Below are positions 25,901-37,819 of a stretch of 64,000 nt of DNA, piece by piece. Source of the stretch: Hypomesus transpacificus (taxonomy: Eukaryota > Chordata > Actinopteri > Osmeriformes > Osmeridae); NCBI RefSeq assembly GCF_021917145.1, contig NC_061073.1, positions 1,824,075 to 1,888,074 on the forward strand. Reading direction: 5' to 3'. The notes under the pieces were generated by a model. It was given only the letters and a program-made list of their open reading frames with translations. It was not told the origin of the DNA and did no database searches. The stretch's first letter is position 1, and the number at the start of each line of letters is the position of its first letter. A program made the translations under genes and the position numbers.

Positions 25901-28900
25901 AGGTAAACCGTCAGTTTAGTTTTGTTACCTGAAGGTTGGATATTCCAACAGCTGCAATCATTCCAAACATTACTAGGAACATGCCTCCTATGACTGGGTC
26001 TGGGATGGTGATGAAAACAGAGCCAAACTTTCCAAAGAGCCCCAAGAAGATCATCAAGAGTCCTGCTGTTTGGAGTACCAGTCTACTGCCAACCTGCAAG
26101 GGTCAAAACGGAAACAAAAGGACACTATTTATCTATAACATTTGGGTGAAGGTTTTATCTTGAGTTGGACTTTTGGGGCTGTAAAACATGACTGTAAACA
26201 GTGTTAGTAGGACCAAGTTAGGAGCACTGAGGAGGTCGAAGATCAGCTTGAGAACAGCTCTGATGCTAAATGTATTGTTAATTGCATCTCGTTAATCAGT
26301 AAATCAGGGAAACGACTTGTAACAAGTGAACATTTTATACAATGCGTACTTTGGTAATTCCCAGTGCTGCGATATTCTGGCTGTAGGAGGTAGTACCATT
26401 TCCACTACCCCAGAGTGCAGCCAGGATGCAGCCAATGCCCTCCACTGCAATGCCCCTGTTGATGGCATGGGTGGGTGGTGGAGGAGCCCCTGACAGACGA
26501 GCACAGGCATAGTAGTCCCCAATGGACTCCATAGTGGAGGCCAACACGCCCGCCATCATGCCCAACACCGATGACACACTCACAGTGGGCACTCCCCACT
26601 GGCCTGGGGAAACACAATAATCCACAGTATACATTTTGGTTTTACACTGACAGACACACATTCAGCAAATTGCACATCCCCAAAACTGTTGGTATGGTCC
26701 AACCTGTGAAAAACTATTTAGGACAGGAACAAAATTCCCATATTCAACTTATGCTTTCCTTTGGAAAGAATTTAAGGTTGCCAACATGTTTGGGGAATAA
26801 GGTCAATTTTTCTTTCACAATTTCCTGCACTGTTTATAATCCAACCAAGGATCTGTTGACAGAGTAATGTTTCGTTTTTTCTCTGCAAAACATTACTATG
26901 TTGGAAGGGATACCACGGCATGTGAACTTTGTTAAATTGTTGTTTGGCTCAGAAAAGATTAAAGGAATGACATTCTGAAAACAGCAGCTGATCGATTGCT
27001 GCCCACAGATTGTGGCTATGATGATTACAAAGCATTAGCCAACCAGGTGCTGAGTGAGCTTTTTAAAGCCAAAAACATCCTAGCTGAAATACTGACATGA
27101 GACAAGAATATCAATAATGGCAATAACAATTACCTGACAATTATCCTTGCACATGATTTGTTTTCACTGAAATTATAATTTTATTGCACTGGCCTGTTTA
27201 CACATCCAACCAAGTTTGAAATTAAACCAACATTAAATTAAACACAAGTAACTGGCAGAGCAAATGACCACTAGGGTTGTGTTCTGTCTTTCACCTGGAT
27301 ATGGAAATTGAAACCAGGGAGCCGTGGACACGGCCTGCAGGTTAATGTCAGTTCTGGCTGTGTAGCCGTACTCGTCCGGCTTAGATGGCAAGGTGTCAAA
27401 GACAGTCAGCAAGAAACAGATCAACCAAGCTCCACACATCCCAAACAAAGCCTGCGAGGGAGATATCAAGAAGTACATGTGACAATCATTTTTTTTTGAA
27501 CGGATTTTCTGTCTTTTTAGAACATGCTCATATAAGCAAATCCTATGGAGGTTATTTGTTGAATCCTAGCACATGCCTTTTTGGCTCCTACTCCCTCCCC
27601 CACACTAACATGAAACTTCAACAAAGGGCTTTGGCTCTTGGGAATAAAACAGTCTGATTCTGATACTTCTGTAGCTGCCAGGTCTTTCCCTGAACCTCTT
27701 TGTGCCTCTGCTGGCAAACCACCATTTTCTGGACAAGACAGAAAGTTCTCAACATGTGGAAGTGTAACACTGCGGTGGAAGTAAACAAGACTACCTCCTC
27801 CCCTAATTTGTTTAATATTTGAAGAACTGGTTGTCAGTTAATCCCATCTTCTTGCCATACACAAACTCGCAGGACAGTCCCAACTTCTGTCAAAAATTGT
27901 GCCCACCCTACATCAAAATATGTTTATGGTTGTCTCTACCTTACACTATCTACCTTTCTTCCCCATCTCTCACCCTCACATTTCTTGTATCTCTTTACTG
28001 TATCTGTCCCCATGAACAGATGTTTTTACTATCCCCCTTTATCTCTAAATGTTCCGAGAAGCAACAAAATACACTATTCCATGGAGAACCATAGGTTTTC
28101 TTTTTTCACAATTGTGAGACACCATGAAATGTCTATGGAACCGATTTAATTTGATTTCATACAGCTTCTAGCCACCTTCAGCCTGTATATCTCTAAACAG
28201 TACTTTGAATAATTTGTAACAGATGTCCAGCAATCAATCTCTAATGCTCATATGAAAAGGATTAGATTGAAAGTATTAGCATGCAACAGTCTACTCACTG
28301 AGAAAAGCTTGAAGACAGGGTATTGAAAAACCTTCCATTTCTTGTCCTGGTATGTAATCAAAGGTACGTTGACTTTGCTCAGGTACTGGGAGAATAGCAA
28401 GATGAGACACACCGTCCTGTAGGCAAAAATGCAATAAAAACAACATGACACACTCACACACTGTTTATTAATGTTGCCTTACTAGTCCGTTTTAGTTGCT
28501 TTTGTTTTGGGATCCTCAAATGAACCCCATCTTAAAGTGAATTAGCTCAAGTAGAAACATGTTTCTCATATATCAACACAGCACCAACCTTTACTCAAGG
28601 TTTTAAGGGAATTATTAAAAGTATGTGGCAAGAGGAATCAGAATGCACATCAAACATCAGTGTTCAGCTGGGTTTCTAGGGTGACGTGTGAAAATGAATG
28701 GAAAATTCTGCATATTAGACCTCTCCCTTAAATAACCACAGATGTTCCATGTTAAATTGAACTTTTGTGAAGGGTTTTAAAACAAAGTAGAACAATTCTA
28801 TGTCAGAGTTAGTCAATGATAACAAGGAAGCAGATGTTCTGACACTTGTGTTTGTACTTTTGTGACAAACCTTAAAATCGGTCTAGGTGGAGTTAAGAAA

Positions 28901-31900
28901 CCCCTGGTAGGTGTGATCACAGGTCCTACCTTCTGGCTTCCAGAAACATGTGACAATGACATCTACATTCTCACAGTATCAATCATGTGTTTTTGTAGAG
29001 CTCCAGTGTTTGACAGGGGGAATGCTGGAGGGCATGTGTTATGGAGCTAAAAGGAGGCATGAATAAAGTACATGCACAGCGCACACAGTATTGTTCTTTT
29101 AAAACAAATTAACAGATGAACAGGCCAAAAACACTAAAGCTGTTAAAAGTTAAAAATCATATTTGAAGTAAAGGATACTAACGTTGAGGACTGACTGTTC
29201 TGGAGCCAATTCCATCTTCCAAAGCTTTACAAAAAGCAATTCAAGCCAGCCTTCCTTTTGTAAAGCTCTTAAAAATCTGAGTTCCCTTCCTTGAAATCTA
29301 TCAAAGTTCAAAACCTTCTGATCTGAGCCATTTATAATAGTAGATCAGAGACTGGATCAAGGAAGAGAAGGAAGGATGCAACAACTGTTTGTTTTTGTTT
29401 TTGTTGTGCTTTCCATCAGATTACAATCGGCAAGACCGCTGTGTAATTTATGTATTCTTACACTGTGACCAGTCTTTACAGAGTAGGGCTGTAACCTAAT
29501 GGCCTAATTGTAATTATTATGTTAGGTTGTGAGACCTGCTGTAAGGCAGTGGCAGCAAAATTCACAGCAAGATACTAGTGCTAACTCCATACTAAACTAC
29601 ATCTGCTTCATTGGACATTTGAAAACTGTTGAATATTTACAGTATAATAGGAACATCTGTAACAGTAAAGTTTACATTCATGTTCTTCATGTACAATAAT
29701 TGAAATGGTATGGGAGGAACAAGGCAGTATCTTAAAATGGTTAAAGAATTCAAACACATATTTAACTTAAAGCTATTGCAAAGGGACTTGAGACATGATT
29801 TCAACTTGACCCTAAAATACTCGAGACTTGACTTGAACTTACGAAAATGACTTGTGAACTCTGTTACACTCACAATGCTGCTATTCCCCAGTGTGCTCCA
29901 GACTTCTTTCCAGCTTCTATGAAGAGTGAGAGGCCAATGAGGTTGATGGTGGGGGCTATGGCCAGTGGGCCAATAAACTTAAGCACCAAGCCCACCATAC
30001 CAGACAAGCCCAGAACTAGCTGGAGCAGGGAAGACACCAGGATAGCTCCTTGAATCTGTATCAGAAAGGTTTAGTGGGTCTATCATCAGCTACAACCATT
30101 ACTATAACCACTACTTTGTATAGTTGCAGTAAAACTGTTTACAAAAACACCCTGTCCACATTTTAATACAGGTATAAAGAACTGATATGTGTGCCAAATG
30201 TTGTGTTTTCACAACATAGAGTAATAAAACAACTGTCTTAAAACAACAAAATAAGAAAATGGGGTTAAACATACCTCACGCATCCGGGACTTCCAAACCT
30301 CATCAGGGTCCCCCTGCAGGAAGTCGGTAGCATTTTGGAGCTCCATGGACACTAATGGGGCCCCTGGGGCAGGACACTTCCATTTAGGCAGAGCAAGGAT
30401 CGCCAGAGTGGGGGTGATTAAACTAAAGGTGCCCCCTTGGAGGATTGGAAGCCTGTAAACAAAATAAAAAATAAAAATAAATTCTGTCTGAAACAGGAAG
30501 GAATCCACAAAAATCTAGTAATCTTCAGATTCCTACAATCCTATAACTATACAACCCCTAGACATTATCCAATTTCTACACTTTATTTCATTAACTTGAC
30601 TGAATAGCTCAAACAATGCAACTGCATAGCAACACTTTCCTAAAACCTTAGTGGAGATCTACAATAAATGTGTGTATAGCCAATAATTTATGACTGGGGT
30701 GTGAGAGACCATGGATTTGTTCAGAGTGATATACTGACTCATCAATGACTAAACAAACTAATCCTGCACCTGGTTTCACTGCTGTAACTCACGTGGGGCT
30801 TTTGACTGGAAGCATTTTTAAGCTGTGGTAAGCCCTAACTCTGTGCTTGCAATATATTGGGGTTTTATCTTAAAACTGTCTGACGCCAGGGCTGGACTGG
30901 GCCAAAAAAATGGCCCTGGCATTTTTGCTCAGACCGGCCCACCACAATCGGTCGGACACCACTGGAGCCTGTTATGAGATGTGATTGGGCCAACCCAATG
31001 TCAGTATTGAAAATGAACCAATGGGCCGCTTAATGGGTCAGTCGTCGGCCAATTTTAAGTTTATAAAAAAAGAAATATACGTAAAGTTTTATATATATAT
31101 TAAATATCATATCGGCCCCAAGTGAGTCGGCCCACCGGGTATTTGCCCGGTATGCCAGATTACCAGTCCAGGCCTGTCTGACGCCATCACTTTGAAAGGT
31201 GAACACACGGCTCCTCTACATCCATAAACAGGAATCATATCTCCTCCTGGAGGATTAGTGAGGAGGATGGTGGTAGCTGTGTTTGGGTTCAGATGTGAGC
31301 ATGATTACACACTTGTCCGTTCATGCTGTCTGTATGTGTGTTTTTTTTAATTTTATTTCACCTTTATTTAACCAGGTAGGCTAGTTGAGAACAAGTTCTC
31401 ATTTACAACTGCGACCTGGCCAAGATACAGCATAGCAATAAGACACATACAACAGAGTTTCACATAGAATAAACAAACATGATAAGCACAGTAATTACAA
31501 ATAAAACTGTTTAACACTGAGGATAAAAGTGCAGGTAGAAATACTGGAGTGCAATGGAGCAAAGTGTGTGTGTGTTTGAGTGTACATACATATACTGCAA
31601 TTGTACATGGTACTGTATACAATATCTTAGGTATACATCTGCACATCAATATCCTGATTTTCTATATTTTTTATCGGGTGGTTAACCTTATTTGTAAATG
31701 CATTTCTGTTTGGAAAGACAAAAGGGCTACCTGGTTCCAACTGTTGTCTGGAGCAGTGTACACAACCCAGACACAAAGAAGATGGTGGAGATCAACTTGC
31801 TCTTGGCTGCGTTATTGTCCCCGATGCAGAGAGGCTCCGCCAGGATAAGAGGAATTGCGATGATGCCACCAAATGCCAATATGTAATGCTGCAGAGACAG

Positions 31901-34900
31901 GGGTGTGGGTGAAACCAACAACATGTCAATAAAAACATACATGCCTGCTAGGATCACCTGACTCTCTAGGACCAAGAGAGTCCCATGACACTTTAAACAA
32001 GACTAGTCCACCCTTCCATAGGATACCAGGGTCAATCCTTAGTACAATCTGAAAATCTATCTTTTTTGTGTAATTCACTGTTACAGAAGTTCACTGTACA
32101 ATTCACTGTACTTTGAAGTACCCTACATTAGACTTTACATAAATCACTAGATTAACTATTGAACAACCCGATGATAATGACTTTTTACTTGTCTGAGTGG
32201 CACTAGAGGATAAACTGTTAATATTGGTCCCACATGCTGGGCTGACTGGTGAGTGCGAACAGTTGATCCCTGAGTCTGGTTGTAGTCCTGTGCTAGGAAT
32301 GGGTCTGGGTCGGATTTGACAAGGAAAGATGTTACATGTTCCAGCTGCCAACTGAGAGTATGCAAATAAATATGGACCATTGTCTTTGGATGAGAGAGAG
32401 GCCAGGTTTGAGGCTCCAAACTTTTAAAGACTTCTAGGCTGAAAGATGAACAAAATTCAAGACAGATGTTGGCAGTCCACTGTGGATTTATGGCTGTATT
32501 TTTCAAAACTACAACTCCCATAAATCAATGGACCCCTGAGCTGGGGTCAGGGCAGTAACATAGGATGTTGTGAGGATACCTAAGGTACCCAGAATAGCTT
32601 CAGTCAGCTGGATACCCATTTCTTTGCATATTTGGCTACATTTTGTCAGTTTGCCAGATTTGATCCCAAGTGTACGACAGCTGACAAGTATTCAAGTCAC
32701 TCATGTGAGATGTTCATTACCTCTAAACCAAAATTCTACAGTGCATTCATTCATTGCAAGGCTCTCCCGAGATGACTTGGGGAGTGACGTCACTTCTAAT
32801 GACATATTTTGACAGTAATGTGATACAGGAAATAAGTTTACAGTTTAACTGCAAACCCCCTGGTGTTACCATCGAGCCATAATGTTGTCTCTGTATGTAT
32901 GTAATTACTTTGATCAAATAAGATCAATCATACAATAAATCTATTCCTCTGACTGGAATACTCAATCAATGCTGTTATTGGTTTAGAGGGACAGTGGGGC
33001 ACTCTTCCTTCCTGTCCTAAACTAGGGCCATGCATGTCACCTACATTTTGTCCTAATGTGACAAAAAACGTAGTTAGTGATGAATCACTGAGGTCGGATG
33101 TCAAAACGGGTCAAAGATATTGAGCTAATGGAAAAGAATACAATAGAAAACACACAAGGGGCACAATCTGGTTGGTCCTTACTTGGAAACCGAGTAGGAT
33201 GCAGAGGTACCAGGGAGGCTTGTCGTTGAGGGAGTAGACCAGATCCAAGCCTTTTATCTTGGTGACCAGTTCTTCTTCCTTGTTCTCTTTATGTGGCCCA
33301 TCAATGTCAATCCTGTCTGCTCCTCTGTTGCTGTCGGAACCCTGCAAAGAGAAGCAAGTACACTTCTGTCACGTGTAGAGCTAATTGTACCTGTGTACAA
33401 AAGGACTATGATAGATTGTGTCGAAGGTAATAATGTGATCAAATGGTTGAAGTCTGTCTGTTATTGCTTTATGAAAGGGCTTTACTTTGTCACAAACAAA
33501 TAGAAAAAAAACAACAACAAAAAACAACTGGCAACACATACATATAAATCAATCTCAGGATGTACCATTACATATTTTGGAGGACTTAAGATTTCACAGT
33601 GAGTTGATTGCATTATATGTAGCCATTCTGACCATTACATAGTTGTTACTTAGTTCAAAATGTCAACAACAAAAAAACGACGAAAAAATATTTACTGCAA
33701 TGACTAAGTGTTGGTTTAATTCATAACACAAGAAAAGTATGTAAGAAACAAACTTTGCCTCGAGAGAAGTTCTGAAATGTGACTGTACTTCTACTTTCAA
33801 TAGAATCCTGGTTCTTAACTTGCAATTGTCAAGGCTAAGTTAATACTAGTAGACATAAGCCTGCCATCATCATTCCATACCTACAAGCAAAATAGTGTCA
33901 TTAAATGGACTCCAAGTTGTTATTCTAACAGTTTCTAGAACTGGTCACGTTTACCTGATTACACGGGAAAATAACAGCATCTAAATGCTACCAATATTGG
34001 AATAATGTTGATAAAAAATAAAATAAATACAAATAAAATAAAGTTTGAGAATTGCCTTGCACTGCCACCATGCAGCAATAAGATCCTGGGTTTGATTCTC
34101 ACCTATCGGTGCTCGGGTGGGCTATCTCCCTGGCCTTTGTGTGTGGAGTTTGCATGTTTTCCCTGTGCTCACATGGGATCCCTCCGCAAAGAACCCCAAT
34201 ATAAAAACATGCAGAACAGATTGCTCTCCAGGTCAGGACATGGGTGAGTGCCTAGACTTGGCCCCAGGTGCTGCTGATGTGGCTGCCTACTGTTCCTGGC
34301 TGCCCAGGGAGGAAGAACAGCAGGGTGGATAGACTCATTTGGTGAACGCCTAACCTCCACTTTTTATTCCTCGTCAACTTAAACTCTCAGCACTCACTTG
34401 TAAGCATCCTTAACATTATCCTCATTACTTTAAGACAGCAGTACAAAACTGTGACAGTTCAGGGATCATTTGATTAAGTCAAATTATCACATTGTATATA
34501 TATAATTATATAAAAAATTGTACTGTTGGAAAACATTCTGTCAAAAAGAGGAACGTAGATTCAGGAATGAACAGGTAATCAGATAAAGTAAATTATTTCA
34601 GGTCTGGCTACAGTTAGTCAACTCATTTGCTGCCATCTTCTGGCTTTGTATCTACATAGCATGAATTATGGTAACCGACACACCAGTCTTGTAACAGACA
34701 TAGGGCCTTGTATAAATACTCTTCTAAGGAGTTATCTATTGACAAAATTAATGAAAGACAGTGCACTTCTGCCAGACCAGTGTAGGCATTTCACCTGACT
34801 TGCCAGATGGTTTGTTACACATAACCGGATAAAGTGTGTCTCTGTTAAGACAGCTGTTGTTTTGTGTTTATATGTTCATGTTCCTTTGTCCAAAACAAAA

Positions 34901-35857
34901 CCTCAGTACAGCTGTGTACACTATGGGGCCCCATCCAATGAAACTTGACATTATGTCAGAATCCATACTTATCCAACAGATTCAAAGAAAACTGAAAATT
35001 AGCCGAGCAGCATAACTCTCATACAGACAAAACTGTGAACAGTCATCTGTCAGTTGCATGACCTCAAAATCAAGTAACTTTTCTTGTCTAATTTCTGTTA
35101 ATGTAGTCAAGTTAATTTCACTCATTACATTTACCTTTTATTCGTCTTGCTGACACCTTTTTCCAAAGCGACATATAACTAAATAGTGCATACATAAAGT
35201 ACAGCAGGAAATCAAGGATCATTAGTACATACTTCGAAAAATGTTGTCAAGAAACGGTCTATATTTTACCAGGCACAGTGCATAATTACATCACAGCTAT
35301 CAGTCCTATGCAAATGTTGGTGCAGTCTCTTACAAGACAGTGGGACAGCAGGATATCAAATACAATATGCAGGGAAAGGACAAACATGTACAAGATGTTA
35401 TGTGCTGCAATCAATCAATACAATAACTTCCATTCAGCTACCCAGTCTGCTGTAGGCCATGCTGCAGGAAAATAACATTCCAGAGTGGGTTACATACAGC
35501 TCTTATTTCAGAAGCGATTAGCTTTGTTTTCTTCGAGCGTGGAAGTAAAAGGGGAAAATACCTCAAGGGTCCATTGATACACAAACTACCATAACCAGAA
35601 ATACAAAATGAACACCAGGCAGTATACCCGGGATTAAAAGTCAACACACTTACCAACGACAGAGATCTGCCTGACCCATTTTGCAAGTCCAACCAAATAA
35701 ATTAAATACAAAAAACACAATTTTAAGTTGGGGCAAAGCAGTATTAATCAGCAGCCTTGTTTTCATGTAACAGGATGACACTTACCCCAAAGGCAAGGTT
35801 GACCGTGCCTTGTTCTCGGAGTCCTATCTCTACCTTTGGATCTGAAGGGAGATGCAT
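22920..35857 (-). CDS. slc23a-like: SLC23-family nucleobase/ascorbate transporter, complete, 12 coding exons
   Basis: Spliced coding exons (minus): 35857-35786, 33341-33183, 31888-31731, 30452-30275, 30055-29874, 28416-28299, 27451-27295, 26603-26350, 26093-25929, 25070-24962, 23343-23248, 23116-22920. They sum to 1,845 nt (614 aa), all with GT-AG borders and matching phases. The family makes multi-span plasma-membrane symporters for ascorbate or nucleobases. Visible hallmarks are [13 protein letters not shown] ahead of and in TM1 (QH at 77-78), [20 protein letters not shown] (366-385), and the NAT signature [10 protein letters not shown] (417-426). An NAT sequon (LQNATDF) sits in the extracellular loop. 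The C-tail is short and hydrophilic. The first ATG after an in-frame TGA is at 35,857. Q instead of the P of SVCT1/2 in the signature points to the nucleobase-type SLC23A4 (SNBT1) branch rather than to vitamin C transporters. This is inference, as is the absence of further 5' exons. Confidence 0.9.
23498..24092. mobile_element. TIR-type DNA element in slc23a-like intron 10
   Basis: The left tip TTTAAGTCGCTGTAAAG and the reverse complement of the right tip (CCTTAAAGGTGCTGTAAATT) are similar inverted ends. The interior has no coding capacity. A 27-bp tandem duplication (unit GTCTTTGAAATTGTGAGA..., about 23,622-23,675) lies inside. The boundaries are approximate. Confidence 0.5.
24361..24376. 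repeat. Poly-G run of 16
   Basis: A homopolymer in intron 10 of the transporter gene; its exact length is likely to vary or be mis-sequenced. Confidence 0.9.
26350..26603 (-). CDS. slc23a-like: slc23a-like exon 8: substrate-binding region and NAT signature
   Basis: This 254-nt exon encodes residues 342-426, from QWGVPTVSV to GITK. It holds the [12 protein letters not shown] segment (TM8 region in NAT structures) and the signature [10 protein letters not shown]. The position normally held by glycine in Q/E/P-N-x-G is alanine (A420). The donor is AAA|GTACGC, weaker than the other donors of the gene, but the reading frame into the next exon (VGSRLVLQ) is exact. Confidence 0.88.
30887..31176. 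mobile_element. hAT-like MITE with perfect 8-bp target duplication
   Basis: The 290-bp element starts CAGGGCTGGACTGGG and ends, in reverse complement, CAGGCCTGGACTGGT. It is flanked on both sides by TCTGACGC (30,879-30,886 and 31,177-31,184). An 8-bp target duplication with CAGG termini is the hAT hallmark. No transposase frame is present, so it is non-autonomous. It sits in intron 3 of the transporter gene, between exons at 31,731 and 30,452. Confidence 0.9.
31330..31560 (+). repeat. Interspersed repeat (TTTATTTAACCAGGTAGGCT type)
   Basis: The stretch from TTTTATTTCACCTTTATTTA through AACAAGTTCTCATTTACAAC and GACCTGGCCAAGATA matches, from memory, a repeat that is very common in salmonid and other teleost genomes. 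It has no coding capacity. It ends near a TG-rich tract at about 31,565, and its right boundary is unclear. It lies in intron 3 of the transporter gene. Confidence 0.6.
34060..34340 (+). repeat. Interspersed repeat, copy B (plus orientation)
   Basis: This is the second copy of the family seen in reverse at 15,347-15,725: GATCCTGGGTTTGATTC, TGTGTGGAGTTTGCATGTT, CCTGTGCTCACATGGG, GCTGCTGATGTGGCTGCCTA and GAAGAACAGCAGGGTGG occur in the same order. It lies in intron 1 of the slc23a-like gene. Confidence 0.6.
35130..35290 (+). repeat. Degenerate LINE/SINE tail-type repeat
   Basis: ATTTACC...TTCCAAAGCGACATATAACT resembles the L2/V-SINE tail seen at 13,010 and 52,310. It is followed by AAAGTACAGCAGGAAATCAAGGATC and TTTACCAGGCACAGTGCA, which recur at 55,325-55,425. 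It lies in intron 1 of the slc23a-like gene. Confidence 0.55.
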
Positions 35858-37737
35858 GATGGTGTCTGTAGATGTGGAGACGGTTTCGGACAGCCAGTGT
35901 CTCCTGGGGACCTCTTCACTAATACACACTCACTACAGAAGTTAGATTCACGTTGGGGGGGATGACGGGGTGAGAGAGGGAGGGAGAGAAGGGTAGCGGG
36001 GGTTACGTTGTCAGGGAAACAAGAGCTTACTCAGTGATAGCTAACAGTTGTTTACTAAGCTCCCTCCAACCTTCCAAAAAAAAGAGTTCCTTTTTTATCA
36101 CCGACTTACCATCATGTGTCTGCTGTTTTACAATAAGGTGCGATTAAGCTGCCTTTGCTGACAATGTAATACATTAACTTTACAGTGACATACTGTTGTT
36201 TCTCTTAAACAGGACTCAGGATAGTTAACTTGAATTAAATGTAAATTTAGGAAGATGTTCCATTACTTATGTGAAAATGATTAACCATACATTTGTCTCC
36301 ATCTCTGGTGTTTTGATCTACAGATATTTGGGCATCGTGCTTGGCAACTTCAATCACTTTTTTAAATCTAGTCAAGAAATAAGGTATCTGGACCTGCAGA
36401 TCTCAATGTAGCACTCAGTATATGCCTTTAGAATTTTCTCTTCAAGTTTGTATTCTTCATGTTCTCATTGGTCTAAAAACACACTTTCCCACATGCTCCT
36501 GTAACGCATGATCAACAATCAGATACAGTTTAAGGACACAAGACAAAGGTTTTTTTAAACATTAACTTTAGTATGTTCCACATACCAAATGTGAACCCGG
36601 TTAATTATCAGCAGGACGTGAAATCAATTTAAGGAGATGTTTCCATAGATGGGGACTAGCCATGAGAGTAGTGGTCATTGACAAACAAAACTTGAGAGAA
36701 TTGGAGAGCAGAGATGTCATGTTTTAGGTAGCTTTGTGTTGGAAAATTACATATAGAGGATCATCAAGTTCACATGTTGTGGCTTCTCAGATGCAAATAG
36801 ATAATGTGCAACTAAGTATTGGAAAAATCATTTCATGATGAAATTATTACAGTATTGAACTGAAATGGCCTGTTGTGTGCATTGGATCCACTCAAGATAC
36901 AATTATAACAGTATACAGGAGAAATACATATAATACAGGACGCAATAGTGAGGAATATTATGTTTGTAAAATATGTACCTCATACTTTAACAAAAATATC
37001 CCTGTACGCTTTAGTTCCTATAAATGAAACCTATTCAACAACATTTCTGTGATAGATGTAACTTTTACATCTATGATAAAAGCCAGGGACATGTTGAACC
37101 AGTTTCAAAAGATGTGGACGGAGCCAAGAGGGAGCCAACTGAAATGCCTTTTTGGTTCGTTTTTCTATATACTTTATGTTGCAGAGGAATGTGGATATCT
37201 GTTTGCCAAACATTGTGTGGAAGTTTCTACTTTAGTATCAGGCAATAGCATCTCCTGTTTAAGGACTGGCAAATGCAGTGAATTCAGACTGCAGATCTGT
37301 GACGATACATTTCTTCAATATGTACTGTTCAAACTGCCACATAATAAAATATTTTCGAGCTGTGTTTGAACAGCTATTTGATGGTACTTCAGAATGATCT
37401 AACAGGCCACATATCCTTCTAATAGTTATATGTTGTATTTCACTTATGTTTAGTAATATACACGGTTTTGAGATGGCGAACTCTGAACCTACAAACATCT
37501 TCACTGTTGCACTTCAGAGTGCAACAGTATTTGCAGTCATGGTGTGAGAAGTTGAGGTAAAATGACTCCATGCAAAATATGACTGTTTGGCATAAAGAAA
37601 GCGTAGAAAAAAAACTGCCTTGGGGCCATGTATTGTCCACCTTACACATTTAATGTGGCATCATATTTACAATGTTTATGCAATAAGGGTCAATCAATGC
37701 ACATTTGCACAAGTGTCATCTTTATGTAAACAAGTTT
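35858..37737. other. Upstream region of slc23a-like gene / spacer to rlig1
   Basis: A GA-rich tract at about 35,958-36,005 lies just upstream of the first coding exon and could belong to its promoter or 5' UTR. The rest shows no coding exon. Because slc23a-like and rlig1 are both on the minus strand, this region lies between the 3' end of rlig1 and the start of slc23a-like. Confidence 0.5.
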
Positions 37738-37743
37738 TTTAAT
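37738..37743 (-). terminator. Possible polyadenylation signal ATTAAA of rlig1
   Basis: ATTAAA on the minus strand lies about 77 bp after the rlig1 stop codon, within a TTAATTAA palindrome. It is a plausible proximal signal; no EST evidence is available. Confidence 0.4.
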
Positions 37744-37819
37744 TAAAATGTACATTAACTACCATACCCCTTCCAAAGTGTTGGAAGAGGTATGTGTCTA
37801 GATCACAGCCTAGGTTGAT

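Noticed and set aside
35744..35929. Longer N-terminus of the transporter starting at a GTG
   Set aside because: GTG is not a usual nuclear start and a TGA lies just before it; the first in-frame ATG is at 35,857.
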